DNA from: an uncultured Oscillospiraceae bacterium
Lineage (GTDB): Bacteria; Bacillota; Clostridia; Oscillospirales; Oscillospiraceae
DNA length: 15,775 nucleotides
Direction of reading: 5' to 3'
Assembly (NCBI GenBank): GCA_910588625.1
Contig: CAJUQN010000066.1
Location: 1-15,775 of the forward strand
Below, in pieces: positions 1-6,748 of this stretch (positions are counted from its first letter, which is position 1; the number at the start of each line of letters is the position of its first letter). The notes under the pieces are model-generated. The model did not search any database and was not told the origin of the DNA. It was given only the letters and a program-made list of their open reading frames with translations. The translations under genes were made by a program, and so were the position numbers.

Positions 1-210
1 CTATTTTACCACTTTCTGCATCTTTTTTCTAGATTGTTTTTCAGAAGTAATATACCAGGCGCGCAGCCGGATCTGCGAAAGGACTGGCTTGGACCCGGAC
101 ACTGACCCGGATTTTTGCCTGTTTCTCAGGGGGATGGAGGACCTTACCCGTGTGTGTGGGAAATTGATGTGCTGCTATGGCTATCAGGACGGGATAAACG
201 GAGAATAGAC
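1..210. other. Non-coding stretch with no recognised gene
   Basis: This is the region beyond the terminator of the sepF-divIVA block. I looked on both strands for the start of a gene often found after divIVA in Firmicutes (ileS or lspA), for a T-box leader and for a tRNA, and found none. Short ATG-led frames are stopped within a few codons. A direct CCCGGA/ACCCGG repetition around 90-110 is the only pattern seen. An open frame runs in from here over divIVA on the plus strand, but it is antisense shadow. Confidence 0.5.
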
Positions 211-212
211 AC

Positions 213-248
213 AAAAAAGCCCGCGCGGTTGAAACCGTGCGGGCTTTT
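213..248 (-). terminator. Intrinsic terminator of the miaA-to-divIVA block
   Basis: Read on the minus strand, a GC-rich stem of about 16 pairs with one mismatch (arms 215-230 and 233-248, core GCCCGC/GCGGGC) is followed at once by a run of six T. It begins two bases after the divIVA stop, so it ends that transcript. The arms are flanked by A-runs on one side and T-runs on the other, so it could also work weakly for plus-strand transcripts. Confidence 0.85.
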
Positions 249-249
249 C

Positions 250-969
250 TTATTTGATCTGATAATCCTTCCCGAACTGCAAATCAGTATACCGCCGGGT
301 GGCGTCCGGGTCCAGCGCGAACTCCTCCTCCGGCGTAAGCGCCCCGCCCTCCTGGGGTATGACTCCCTCCGGCATAGGCGGCACATCGTCGTCCGGCCCT
401 ACGGCCACAATGCGATTAACGGGCTGCTGCTCCTCTTCCTCCTGACGGGCCTGAGCGTCCAGCGCGGCCTTGATCTCAGCGGAAGGATCGCTCGCCACCG
501 CGGCAGCGGCCTCCGGCGGCACCAGCTGCCCCAGATTGGACAGGAACAGCATCTCCTCATCATGGGCCTGGGCCAGCTTGCGCACATAGGCGGCGGTGGA
601 CTCCTGCGCCTTCTGGAGACGGTATTCCTCAGCGGCTACCTGCTTTTTCAGCTCGTCCACTCTGGCCTGCACGTCATGCTCCGCCTCGGTGACCATGTCG
701 GCCTGCTTCTTTTTGGCGTCCTCCACCAGATCGTCGGCCATCTTCTGAGCGGCCAGCAGAGTCTTGCGCATGGTGGCCTCGGTGGCGCGGTACTCCTCCA
801 CCGTGTCAGAGAGCACCTTCAGCTTGTTCTTCAAAATGGCGTTTTCGTTGTACAGCGCGGTATAGTCTTCGGTGAGCGCGTCCAGAAACTCGTCCACCAT
901 GGCCAGGTTATAGCCGCCCAGCGTGGCCTTGGCAAAGGAGTGGCTGGCCACCTCCTGCGGAGTCATCAT
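250..969 (-). CDS. divIVA: DivIVA-domain cell-division/polarity protein
   Basis: A 239-residue DivIVA-family protein. The N-terminus has the family signature: MTPQEV near residues 2-7, then a short loop and the GGYN-x-x-x-VDEFLD segment at about 18-31, which in the family recognises membrane curvature and starts the dimer. A long charged coiled coil follows to about residue 155. The acidic, Ala/Pro/Glu-rich tail after that looks disordered and is probably lineage-specific. In Firmicutes DivIVA sits at division sites and poles and organises septum and envelope proteins. It follows sepF by 20 bases, with an AAAGGGG ribosome site in that gap, so the two are one operon. The start could be either of two adjacent ATG codons (969 or 966). 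The family call is firm; the exact role (septum placement or a GpsB-like wall role) cannot be told from sequence. Confidence 0.93.
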   Translation of the reverse strand: MMTPQEVASHSFAKATLGGYNLAMVDEFLDALTEDYTALYNENAILKNKLKVLSDTVEEYRATEATMRKTLLAAQKMADDLVEDAKKKQADMVTEAEHDVQARVDELKKQVAAEEYRLQKAQESTAAYVRKLAQAHDEEMLFLSNLGQLVPPEAAAAVASDPSAEIKAALDAQARQEEEEQQPVNRIVAVGPDDDVPPMPEGVIPQEGGALTPEEEFALDPDATRRYTDLQFGKDYQIK

Positions 970-989
970 AGCGTTAAATCCCCTTTACG

Positions 990-1451
990 TCAGAAATACA
1001 AGCCGTTGTTTTCCAGCTCGTCGATGAGATCGCCCAAAATCTCCACGTTATAGGGGGTGATGATATACGTGGACAAGGCCACCTTTTTGATGGTGCCCTC
1101 GTTGGCGTAGGCCACGCCGGACAGAAAATCAATGAGGCGGCGGGCGATGTTCTTATCGGTCTGCTCCAGGTTGAGCACCACGGTGCGCTTGTCCCGCAGG
1201 TGGTCGGCAATCTCGGAGGCGTTTTCAAACCGGGTGGGACTGACCAGCACCACCTGGAGCTGAGTGGTAGTGTGGATGCTCACCACGTTGTCGCTGCGGC
1301 GGCTGACGCTGCTGCGCTCCCGGTCGCCGCGGTCACGGTCACGGGGGACCTCGCGGAGGTTGCTCACCGGGGTGAAATCCTCCTCGTATTCATCATCCTC
1401 CTCGTCCTCATAGGGGCGGGCCAGACGCTTGAGTTCATCGAATAAGCTCAT
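990..1451 (-). CDS. sepF: Cell division protein SepF
   Basis: A 153-residue SepF, close to the usual 150 or so. The N-terminus begins MSLFDELKRLARP, an amphipathic membrane-binding helix of the kind SepF uses to sit on the membrane. A very acidic then Arg/Asp-rich linker follows to about residue 57. The C-terminal SepF (DUF552) domain then runs from about 60 to 150 and includes the RTVVLNLEQTD strand-turn and the ARRLIDFLSG helix. SepF polymerises and ties FtsZ filaments to the membrane beneath the septum. A GGGAG-type ribosome site lies just upstream of the ATG. It is the middle gene of yggS-sepF-divIVA, a conserved Gram-positive order, but the ylmG and ylmH genes usually found between sepF and divIVA are absent here. 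Confidence 0.95.
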   Translation of the reverse strand: MSLFDELKRLARPYEDEEDDEYEEDFTPVSNLREVPRDRDRGDRERSSVSRRSDNVVSIHTTTQLQVVLVSPTRFENASEIADHLRDKRTVVLNLEQTDKNIARRLIDFLSGVAYANEGTIKKVALSTYIITPYNVEILGDLIDELENNGLYF

Positions 1452-1496
1452 ATAGACGTTCTCCCTTCAAACGTGAATAAAGGAAGGGGCAAGCGG

Positions 1497-2210
1497 TCAG
1501 TCCTTCCGTAATGACATAGGCGGGCGGGGTCCAAACAGGGCCGAACCCACGCGGATGCAGGTGGAGCCTGCGGCGACAGCGTCAGGCCAATCGCCGCTCA
1601 TCCCCATAGAAAGCACGTCCATATCTATACTATTATCCATCATTTCCCGCGTTATGTCAACAGCCAACTGACTTAATTTTTGAAAATATGGGAGGTTATC
1701 CCCCACTTTTTCGGCGGCAGGTGGGATGCACATCAGGCCCCGGAGGCATACGCCGTCCAATTCCGCCGACAATCTGGCGGCGGGCAGGGCTTCGTCCGGA
1801 GGAAAGCCGGACTTGGATTCCTCCCCCGCCAGATTGATCTCCAGCAGGATGTCCTGGGTCACGCCCACCTTCACCGCCTGGGCGGCAATGGCACGAAGGA
1901 GCTTTTCGGAGGATACTGAGTGGATCAGGTCCACCTTACCCACCACATACTTGACCTTGTTGGTCTGAAGGTGGCCGATGAAGTGGATGGCCGCGCCCTC
2001 ATAGGCGTTGTCCTCCAGGTGGGCGGTGAGCTCCTGCACCCGGTTTTCCCCGCACACGGTGATTCCAGCGGCGATGGCGGCGCGGATGGTGTCCGAGGTC
2101 TGGGTCTTGGTGGCGGCCAGCAGGGTGACGGACGCCGGGTCCCGGCCCGCGTCCAGCGCGGCCTTGTCCAGTCCCGCGCGAATCTTTTTGATGTTTTCCC
2201 GCAGATCCAT
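1497..2210 (-). CDS. YggS/YlmE family PLP-binding protein
   Basis: A 237-residue member of the YggS/PROSC family, which folds like the barrel domain of alanine racemase and keeps pyridoxal phosphate homeostasis rather than carrying out a known catalytic reaction. The PLP Lys is K35 in LAATKTQ. Other family marks are GENRVQEL at about 54, HFIGHLQTNKVK at about 76, and the C-terminal phosphate-binding region SMGMSGDW...GSTCIRVGSALFG. Length is normal for the family. In Gram-positive bacteria the gene lies just before sepF, as here (45 bases apart), where it is called ylmE. A GGAG ribosome site precedes the ATG. The family call is certain; the physiological role in division-linked operons is not settled. 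Confidence 0.94.
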   Translation of the reverse strand: MDLRENIKKIRAGLDKAALDAGRDPASVTLLAATKTQTSDTIRAAIAAGITVCGENRVQELTAHLEDNAYEGAAIHFIGHLQTNKVKYVVGKVDLIHSVSSEKLLRAIAAQAVKVGVTQDILLEINLAGEESKSGFPPDEALPAARLSAELDGVCLRGLMCIPPAAEKVGDNLPYFQKLSQLAVDITREMMDNSIDMDVLSMGMSGDWPDAVAAGSTCIRVGSALFGPRPPMSLRKD

Positions 2211-2304
2211 ATTACACAGTCTCCAATCCTAAATAAAGGCGCCGTTACCGGGCGCAGGCAAATCGTTTCGCAACCGGGAGGAAGCGGGCGAAAGCTCTTT
2301 TTCG

Positions 2305-2332
2305 GTTCCTTTTTCTCTCAAGAAAAAGGAAC
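2305..2332 (-). repeat. Perfect hairpin after the HlyD-like gene (hairpin family copy D)
   Basis: A 12-base perfect inverted repeat, GTTCCTTTTTCT / AGAAAAAGGAAC, with a 4-base loop (2317-2320). It starts directly beside the stop codon of the HlyD-like gene. There is no T-run after it, so it is not a classic intrinsic terminator. On the minus strand it is followed by an A-rich stretch ending AAAGAGC, a tail also seen after the hairpins at 3633 and 9844, which suggests one family and gives it an orientation. Confidence 0.7.
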
Positions 2333-3592
2333 TCACCGGACCACCTTTCCGTCGAAAATGCCGGAGGAGTTCAGGATGATCTCGTCCCCCGGGCGCAGCC
2401 GGCTGGCGGCGGCCCCGTCAATCGGGCGCACCAGGTAATAGGTGTCGTCGGTATACAGCACCTCCACCTCCTGCTCCTCCGCCTGGGAGCGCACCACAGT
2501 AAACACCTTGTAATGGTTCACCTGGCTGATGGTGCCGTCGTCGTTGGCGACGTCCTCCGTCTCCACCCGCAGAGCCTTGCGTGGAATGCGGATGCCCTCC
2601 AGCTCGCGGGTGACCACATCAACGGTCTGGATACGGAGCATAGCGGTATCCGACAGGTGGGAGCGGCAGGAAAAAATGGCCAGGGTTTGGTCGTCCGCCA
2701 AGGCGATGCGCTCCAGGGTCATATCAACGCTGCCATAATAGTCGCCGGAAAAGTTGAGCGTATAGGTCCAGTCGGACTGCAAGCCGGTGTCGGTACCGTC
2801 CAGCAGGGCGGCGAAATACCAGGTGGAATCGGTGACCAGCTTGCCCACAGCCATGTCGTCAGGGGTGTGCTTTTCTTCCAGCAGGGCGGCCAGAGAGCTG
2901 GCAGTGAGCTCGTCCAGCATAGCGGGGGTGACCACACCCTCCCAGCCATCCACCCCGGCAGACCAGACGCCGGAGGCGGTGGCGTACACCATGGTGGATA
3001 CTTGATTTAAGGAGCGGTTCAGCTCCGCCAATTGAGCCTGCTTGTCCGTAATGAGCTGGGACAGCTGGCTGGCAGCGTCGGTGTTGCCATAAGTATAGTC
3101 GCGCTTGAACACCATAGAGCGCAGGTTGAGGGCGGAGTCGTCCAGATTGGTCAGGTCGCCCTTGGCGGCCAGGGAGCGCAGGGAAACAATGGAGTTGATG
3201 ACCTGCTCGTCCAGCCGGGCGGCGTCAGTATTCTGGGTGCCGGAGCTGTAGGCGTATTGGAGCTGTTCGATCTCCGCCTCCAGGGAGCGGATGGACTGGC
3301 GGGTGGTAAGGGCGGAGGGGTCGCTGTAGAGGAGGGCGACGGCTTCGCCTTTGGCGGCTTTGGCGCCCTCGTCTACAATTTGGTCCATATAGCCGCCGGA
3401 GCCGATCAGGGGGGTCTCGGTACGGACCAGGATGCCCCGGGCCTCGTGGCCCACGTCCAGCGAGTAGGAATAGGCGTATGTCGTTACGATGTCCTCTTTC
3501 CAGCCTTGCGCGAAGTAGATGGCTAGGTAGATAGCTACTCCTAAGCATAGGATAGCTATCATTACTTTGGTTGCGACGGTGCTTTCCTTCAT
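2333..3592 (-). CDS. HlyD-like membrane-anchored adaptor protein
   Basis: A 419-residue protein with one N-terminal membrane helix (about residues 8-27, after a short KESTVATK leader), so most of it lies outside the membrane. Next comes a beta-rich segment around 40-85 including GHEARGILVRTE and YMDQIVDEGAKAAKGEAVALLYSD, which resembles the biotinyl/lipoyl half-domain of HlyD adaptors. Helical, coiled-coil-like stretches follow at about 95-130 and 175-200, then a second beta-rich half and a C-terminal barrel with LRPGDEIILNSSGIFDG. HlyD/RND-type adaptors normally work with an ABC or RND exporter, but none is encoded nearby. The gene sits between hfq and yggS-sepF, suggesting an envelope or division role in a cell without an outer membrane. 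A GGGA ribosome site precedes the ATG. The architecture is a fair call; the function is unknown. Confidence 0.78.
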   Translation of the reverse strand: MKESTVATKVMIAILCLGVAIYLAIYFAQGWKEDIVTTYAYSYSLDVGHEARGILVRTETPLIGSGGYMDQIVDEGAKAAKGEAVALLYSDPSALTTRQSIRSLEAEIEQLQYAYSSGTQNTDAARLDEQVINSIVSLRSLAAKGDLTNLDDSALNLRSMVFKRDYTYGNTDAASQLSQLITDKQAQLAELNRSLNQVSTMVYATASGVWSAGVDGWEGVVTPAMLDELTASSLAALLEEKHTPDDMAVGKLVTDSTWYFAALLDGTDTGLQSDWTYTLNFSGDYYGSVDMTLERIALADDQTLAIFSCRSHLSDTAMLRIQTVDVVTRELEGIRIPRKALRVETEDVANDDGTISQVNHYKVFTVVRSQAEEQEVEVLYTDDTYYLVRPIDGAAASRLRPGDEIILNSSGIFDGKVVR

Positions 3593-3617
3593 GGGGTCCC
3601 TTTCTTTCTCTGTGGCC

Positions 3618-3800
3618 GAACCCTCCGGGGGGGGTTACTTTCTCTCACGCGAGAGAAAGTAACCAAAGAGCGCGCATAGGGGGAGGACCCCCTATGTACC
3701 CCCCTTTTACGGGAGAGCCCGATACGGTGCTTTGGGTCGAATCCTTACCGGCGCGTGCGGCTTTCGACGCGGTGCCTCTATTTGCGCTGCCGCCGGTGTC
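3618..3800 (+). repeat. Structured dispersed intergenic repeat, copy A
   Basis: This fills most of the gap between hfq and the HlyD-like gene and matches, in the opposite orientation, the region 9660-9885. Shared blocks in order are CCCTCCGGGGGG; a hairpin with arms 3633-3646 and 3651-3664 (ACTTTCTCTC core); CCAAAGAGCGCGC; a second hairpin CATAGGGGG/CCCCCTATG (3675-3683 and 3688-3696); TTTTACGGGAGAGC (3705-3718); CCGGCGCGTGCGGC (3748-3761) followed by TTCGACGC; and GCTGCCGCCGGTGT (3786-3799). Weaker similarity (for example TGCGCCTGA) may extend further towards hfq. No protein is credible in it. Confidence 0.75.
3633..3664 (+). repeat. Hairpin family copy A (14-base stem)
   Basis: A perfect 14-base inverted repeat, GGTTACTTTCTCTC / GAGAGAAAGTAACC, with the 4-base loop ACGC. 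It is the leading hairpin of repeat copy A and is followed by CAAAGAGCGCGC. It is not followed by a T-run. Relative to the copy at 9844-9875, one stem pair is changed on both sides (T-A here, C-G there). Confidence 0.8.
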
Positions 3801-3887
3801 TAGGCACTGTGCGTTGGTGCGCCTGATGGACTGCGCCTGTGTGTGTGGACCGTTCGGCTCGGGGTGGGCGTTGTGGCCGCGTGCTTG

Positions 3888-4133
3888 TTACGGTTCCAAT
3901 TCTACCGGATGTTCGGGAGCTATGGTGGAAATGGCGTGTTTGTAAATGACCTGCTGTTTGCCGTCGGACATGACCACCACCACATACGGGTCAAATGCGG
4001 TGATGACGCCCCGCATTTGATAGCCGTTCATCAAAAACACAGTGACTCTGGCGGCGAGGCGGCGGGCGGCGCACAAAAAGGCATCTTGAACGTTGGGCTG
4101 CTTGGCGACGGATACGGTGGATGTAAGACTCAT
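3888..4133 (-). CDS. hfq: RNA chaperone Hfq
   Basis: An 81-residue Hfq. The N-terminal helix carries the conserved QDAFL near residues 16-20 (QD-x-FL in the family). The Sm1 region VTVFLMNGYQMRGVITAFDPYVVVV follows, then Sm2 YKHAISTI, which forms the RNA-binding inner rim of the hexamer (the Y-K-H motif is intact). The C-terminal tail is very short, as in other Firmicutes Hfq, so a long disordered tail like that of the enterobacterial protein is missing. The family binds U-rich and A-rich RNA. The usual Phe of the FD-x-F motif is Tyr here. The gene lies 36 bases after miaA, the classic miaA-hfq order, with an AGAGGAG ribosome site. Its 3' end abuts repeat copy A. Confidence 0.95.
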   Translation of the reverse strand: MSLTSTVSVAKQPNVQDAFLCAARRLAARVTVFLMNGYQMRGVITAFDPYVVVVMSDGKQQVIYKHAISTIAPEHPVELEP

Positions 4134-4169
4134 GTAAATGCACTCCTCTATTTTTTAATTCGAGCGCAT

Positions 4170-5114
4170 TTATTGTAATCCATGTTCCGTGATAAGTTTT
4201 GTCGAAAAGGCGAGGGCGGCGGAAAAATCAGGAATTTTTTCCCATTCAAACCAATAGGCTTGTTTGTTGCGCCGGAACCAGGTCAGCTGGCGCTTGGCGT
4301 ACTGCCGCGAATGCAGCTTAACCTCCTCCGCCCCCTCGGCCACCGGACGGCCCTCCAAAATGGCGGCGGCCAGCTCCTTGTAGCCGATGGCCTGCATGGC
4401 GGTGCAGCTCTGGGGCACGCCGTCCGCCAACAGCTGGCGCACCTCCCGCTCCAAACCGTGTTCCATCATCTCGTCCACCCGGCGGTCAATGCGCGCCCAT
4501 AAATCGGGCCGCTTCCGGAAGTTGAGGGCAATTGTGAGGGGCGTATAGCGGTCTGGCGCCTCCTGGCTCTCCCGGTCGTGCTGGGTGATGGTCTTGCCGG
4601 TGGAGAGGAATACCTCCAGCGCCCGCACGATGCGTTTTTCGTCGTTGGGGTGAATTTTTGCGGCGGCGTCCGGGTCCACCTGCTCCAGCTGGGCGCGCAG
4701 GGCGGGCAATCCCTCCTCCCGGGCCCGCTGCTGAAGCGTCTCCCGTAATCCACTGTCCGGCTGAAAGGGGGCAAACTCCCGTCCGGCGATGAGGTTGTCA
4801 ATATAGAGCCCCGTCCCCCCCGCTATAATGGGGAGCTTTCCACGGGCCAAAATGTCATCCACAACAGGCGCCGCGTCCTGCACGTACCGGGCCACGGAGT
4901 AGTTCTCCTCCGGGTCCGCCACGTCCAGCATATGGTGTGGGATTCCCTCCATCTCCTCCGCCGCCGGCTTGGCAGTGCCCACATTCATCCGCCGGTAGAC
5001 CTGCATGGAGTCCGCAGACACCACCTCCCCGCTGAAGCGCTGGGCCAGCGCCACCGCCAGGGCGGTTTTCCCCGAAGCAGTGGGACCGCAGACGACCAAA
5101 ATATTCGGTTTCAA
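4170..5114 (-). CDS. miaA: tRNA dimethylallyltransferase MiaA (TTG start)
   Basis: A 314-residue MiaA, which transfers a dimethylallyl group to N6 of adenosine 37 in tRNAs reading UNN codons. Visible motifs are the P-loop GPTASGKT (10-17), the catalytic-site SADSMQVYRRMNVGTAKP (33-50), IAGGTGLYIDNLI for prenyl-donor binding, and AMQAIGYKE and SRQYAKRQLTWFRR near the C-terminus. Length is normal. The start codon is TTG (5112-5114). It is chosen because AGGAGGT lies 6 bases upstream and the translation then begins just before the P-loop strand, as in other MiaA proteins. The gene is first in the minus-strand block, behind its own promoter. Confidence 0.95.
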   Translation of the reverse strand: MKPNILVVCGPTASGKTALAVALAQRFSGEVVSADSMQVYRRMNVGTAKPAAEEMEGIPHHMLDVADPEENYSVARYVQDAAPVVDDILARGKLPIIAGGTGLYIDNLIAGREFAPFQPDSGLRETLQQRAREEGLPALRAQLEQVDPDAAAKIHPNDEKRIVRALEVFLSTGKTITQHDRESQEAPDRYTPLTIALNFRKRPDLWARIDRRVDEMMEHGLEREVRQLLADGVPQSCTAMQAIGYKELAAAILEGRPVAEGAEEVKLHSRQYAKRQLTWFRRNKQAYWFEWEKIPDFSAALAFSTKLITEHGLQ

Positions 5115-5120
5115 CGGCCC

Positions 5121-5127
5121 ACCTCCT
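5121..5127 (-). promoter_or_regulatory. Ribosome site that fixes the TTG start of miaA
   Basis: On the minus strand AGGAGGT lies 6 bases before the TTG at 5114. No ATG in frame lies nearby, and the next in-frame Met codons would remove the P-loop. The strong site makes the TTG start credible. Confidence 0.8.
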
Positions 5128-5142
5128 CAGATGCTTGCGCTT

Positions 5143-5171
5143 ATTATACCGTAAAATTCCGCAAATTACAA
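5143..5171 (-). promoter_or_regulatory. Sigma-A promoter of the miaA-hfq block
   Basis: On the minus strand there is a perfect -10 box TATAAT (5148-5143) and a -35 box TTGTAA (5171-5166, 4 of 6 to consensus), with 17 bases between. It ends about 29 bases before the miaA start. It faces away from the promoter at 5197-5226, so the two form a divergent pair whose -35 ends are 25 bases apart. Confidence 0.7.
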
Positions 5172-5196
5172 CCTTCCATGAGAAGTCTGTGAGGTA

Positions 5197-5226
5197 TTGA
5201 CATTTGCCGCTGTGAGCGTTTATAAT
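5197..5226 (+). promoter_or_regulatory. Sigma-A promoter of the PilZ gene
   Basis: Perfect -35 TTGACA (5197-5202) and perfect -10 TATAAT (5221-5226) boxes, with 18 bases between. Transcription would start near 5233, giving a leader of only about 20 bases before the ATG at 5254, with a GAGGTGG ribosome site at 5241-5247. This is the strongest promoter in the window. Confidence 0.88.
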
Positions 5227-5253
5227 TTGTAGTAGATTGAGAGGTGGGATACC

Positions 5254-5982
5254 ATGGGCTTTTTTTCATCCTTGTTCGGCCGCTCCGGTGATGATTACGG
5301 GCTGGGGGAGACCGAGGAGGAGTCCGCAGGGGCACTCCCTGAGCTGTATAACGGCATGACCCTTGACCTGGAGACCAACGAGGGCCGGCACATCCTGACC
5401 GGCCGCCTGTCCGGCTACACCGCTGGAGACACCACAGTGACTCTGGAGCGCCTGCCCGGCGGGCTGTCCTTACAGGTCCGTGAGGTGGGGTCGTCGGCGA
5501 CCATTCGCGGGGTCAGCGAGTCCATGGCCCAGTTCTTCCTCAAGGGCGTCGTCCAGGAGTCCACTCGTCTGGTATGCCGGTTGAAGGACGTGAAGGTCAA
5601 GGCCATGCCGGAGCACCGCCGCGACTTTCGGCTCCAGATGGGCATACCCGTGGCCATGTATTACCGGACGGATGAGACCTTTAGCCATCCCGAGGAGTGT
5701 ACCTTGGTGGACATCAGCACCGGCGGGGCCTGCATTGAGTCGGAGTACCTCCACGCCGAGGACGAGGTCCTGCGTCTGAAGGTGAAGCTGCTGGACTATG
5801 CCCCTATGGAGTTCGTGGGCGAGATCATCCGGGTTACGGAGTACCAGCCGGGAAAGTTCCGCTACGGCTTTTTGTTTGCCCAGTTGAATGAGCGGGAACT
5901 CACTGAGCTGACCCGCACGCTGTACAACATCCAGATCGGAAACCGCTCCACCCATATGCGCAGTGAGGAGGGGCATTGGTGA
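5254..5982 (+). CDS. PilZ-domain protein, probable c-di-GMP receptor
   Basis: A 242-residue protein with two parts. Residues about 30-115 form a beta-rich domain like the YcgR N-terminal domain. Residues about 118-225 form a PilZ domain with both halves of the c-di-GMP signature intact: R-x-x-x-R at R122-R126 (HRRDFR) and D-x-S-x-x-G at 153-158 (DISTGG). The family binds cyclic di-GMP and changes a partner, often a motor or envelope enzyme. The first residues, MGFFSSLFGRS, are hydrophobic and basic and may touch the membrane; no membrane span follows. The gene is alone, between a consensus promoter and a strong terminator, with no flagellar, pilus or diguanylate cyclase gene around it, so the output is unknown. 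Confidence 0.88.
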   Translation: MGFFSSLFGRSGDDYGLGETEEESAGALPELYNGMTLDLETNEGRHILTGRLSGYTAGDTTVTLERLPGGLSLQVREVGSSATIRGVSESMAQFFLKGVVQESTRLVCRLKDVKVKAMPEHRRDFRLQMGIPVAMYYRTDETFSHPEECTLVDISTGGACIESEYLHAEDEVLRLKVKLLDYAPMEFVGEIIRVTEYQPGKFRYGFLFAQLNERELTELTRTLYNIQIGNRSTHMRSEEGHW

Positions 5983-6003
5983 GCCCGGCGTAATACATAG
6001 GGT

Positions 6004-6042
6004 AAAAAGGTACCCATCCCCTTGGGGATAGGTACCTTTTTT
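6004..6042 (+). terminator. Intrinsic terminator after the PilZ gene
   Basis: A long stem with arms 6004-6021 and 6024-6041, 18 positions with a single mismatch, including GGTACC/GGTACC and ATCCCC/GGGGAT. The right arm ends in a run of six T. The left arm begins with a run of A, so it may also work on the minus strand. It lies about 20 bases after the PilZ stop. Confidence 0.9.
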
Positions 6043-6091
6043 ACAGTGTTACTGAGATTATAGTTTATAAAGGGACCGGCCAACAATAGCC

Positions 6092-6120
6092 TTGCTACAG
6101 CCGCTTTTTTTTGGTATAAT
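6092..6120 (+). promoter_or_regulatory. Sigma-A promoter of the shikimate-kinase-like gene
   Basis: -35 TTGCTA (6092-6097, 4 of 6) and a perfect -10 TATAAT (6115-6120), 17 bases apart, between the terminator of the PilZ gene and the next start. The leader is about 60 bases. It probably drives the kinase-like gene, the helicase and the phosphoesterase. Confidence 0.72.
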
Positions 6121-6185
6121 ACTATAATTGTACTGTCTGCGGTCATTTGGAAACCCAGGCGGAGAGCGGTTGAGGGGGCGCGGGA

Positions 6186-6698
6186 ATGGACAACATAATC
6201 CTGATTGGGATGCCGGGCTCGGGTAAGAGCACCGTGGGCGTGGTGCTGGCCAAGGCTCTGGGCCTGCGCTTCCTGGACGTGGACCTGCTCATCCAGGAGC
6301 GGGAGGGCGCGCTGCTCCAAAAGCTCATCGACACCCAGGGCGTGGAGCGCTTTCTGGACTTGGAACGGAACGCCATTCAGACCCTGGACTGCCGCTATAC
6401 CGTCGTGGCCCCTGGCGGGAGCTGTGTGTGCCGGGAGGAGTCCATTACTCATATGCGGCGGCTGGGCACGGTGGTTTACCTCCAGCTGTCACTGGAGGAG
6501 GTGGCGGGGCGCATCCACAATCTGGAATCCCGAGGCATCGCCCTCTCCCCCGGCCAGACCCTGGCAGACGTGTACCAATACCGGGCCCCGTTGTATGAAC
6601 GGTGTGCCCACATCACCGTCCCGGCTGGGGGCCAGAGCCTGGCGGGCACGGTGGAAGCAGTGAAGAAAGCTCTGGCAGTAAGTGCGGAGCCGTTGTGA
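6186..6698 (+). CDS. Shikimate-kinase-like P-loop kinase with altered substrate pocket
   Basis: A 170-residue protein with the shikimate kinase (AroK) fold. It has the P-loop GMPGSGKST (8-16), FLDVD (29-33) whose second Asp normally holds shikimate, and RAPLYERCA (133-141) whose Arg is kept. Other substrate residues differ. The usual F-R-x-x-E segment reads FLDLE (56-60), so the Arg that grips the shikimate carboxylate is Leu57. The GGG motif reads GGS (77-79), and the lid R-P-L-L reads RGIAL (116-120). By homology it is a P-loop small-molecule kinase. Automated annotation would say shikimate kinase, but the lost Arg makes shikimate a doubtful substrate. No aro genes lie nearby. A GAGGGGG ribosome site precedes the ATG. 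Confidence 0.8.
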   Translation: MDNIILIGMPGSGKSTVGVVLAKALGLRFLDVDLLIQEREGALLQKLIDTQGVERFLDLERNAIQTLDCRYTVVAPGGSCVCREESITHMRRLGTVVYLQLSLEEVAGRIHNLESRGIALSPGQTLADVYQYRAPLYERCAHITVPAGGQSLAGTVEAVKKALAVSAEPL

Positions 6699-6748
6699 AC
6701 AGGCGAAGCATGACAACAGATTGATTCAGATAGGACGTAGAAAGGAAT

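Noticed and set aside
1..210. T-box leader or tRNA downstream of divIVA
   Set aside because: A T-box for ileS was considered because ileS often follows divIVA. The conserved T-box antiterminator sequence and a tRNA cloverleaf could not be found on either strand.
115..1053. Long plus-strand open frame over divIVA and the end of sepF
   Set aside because: It is antisense to two well-recognised genes. Its Leu/Gly/His/Arg-rich translation has no domain, and it shows only the high GC of the region.
3571..3945. Small plus-strand gene between the HlyD-like gene and hfq
   Set aside because: The frame runs through the hairpins of repeat copy A and into hfq antisense. There is no ribosome site, and the matching frame in copy B is broken.
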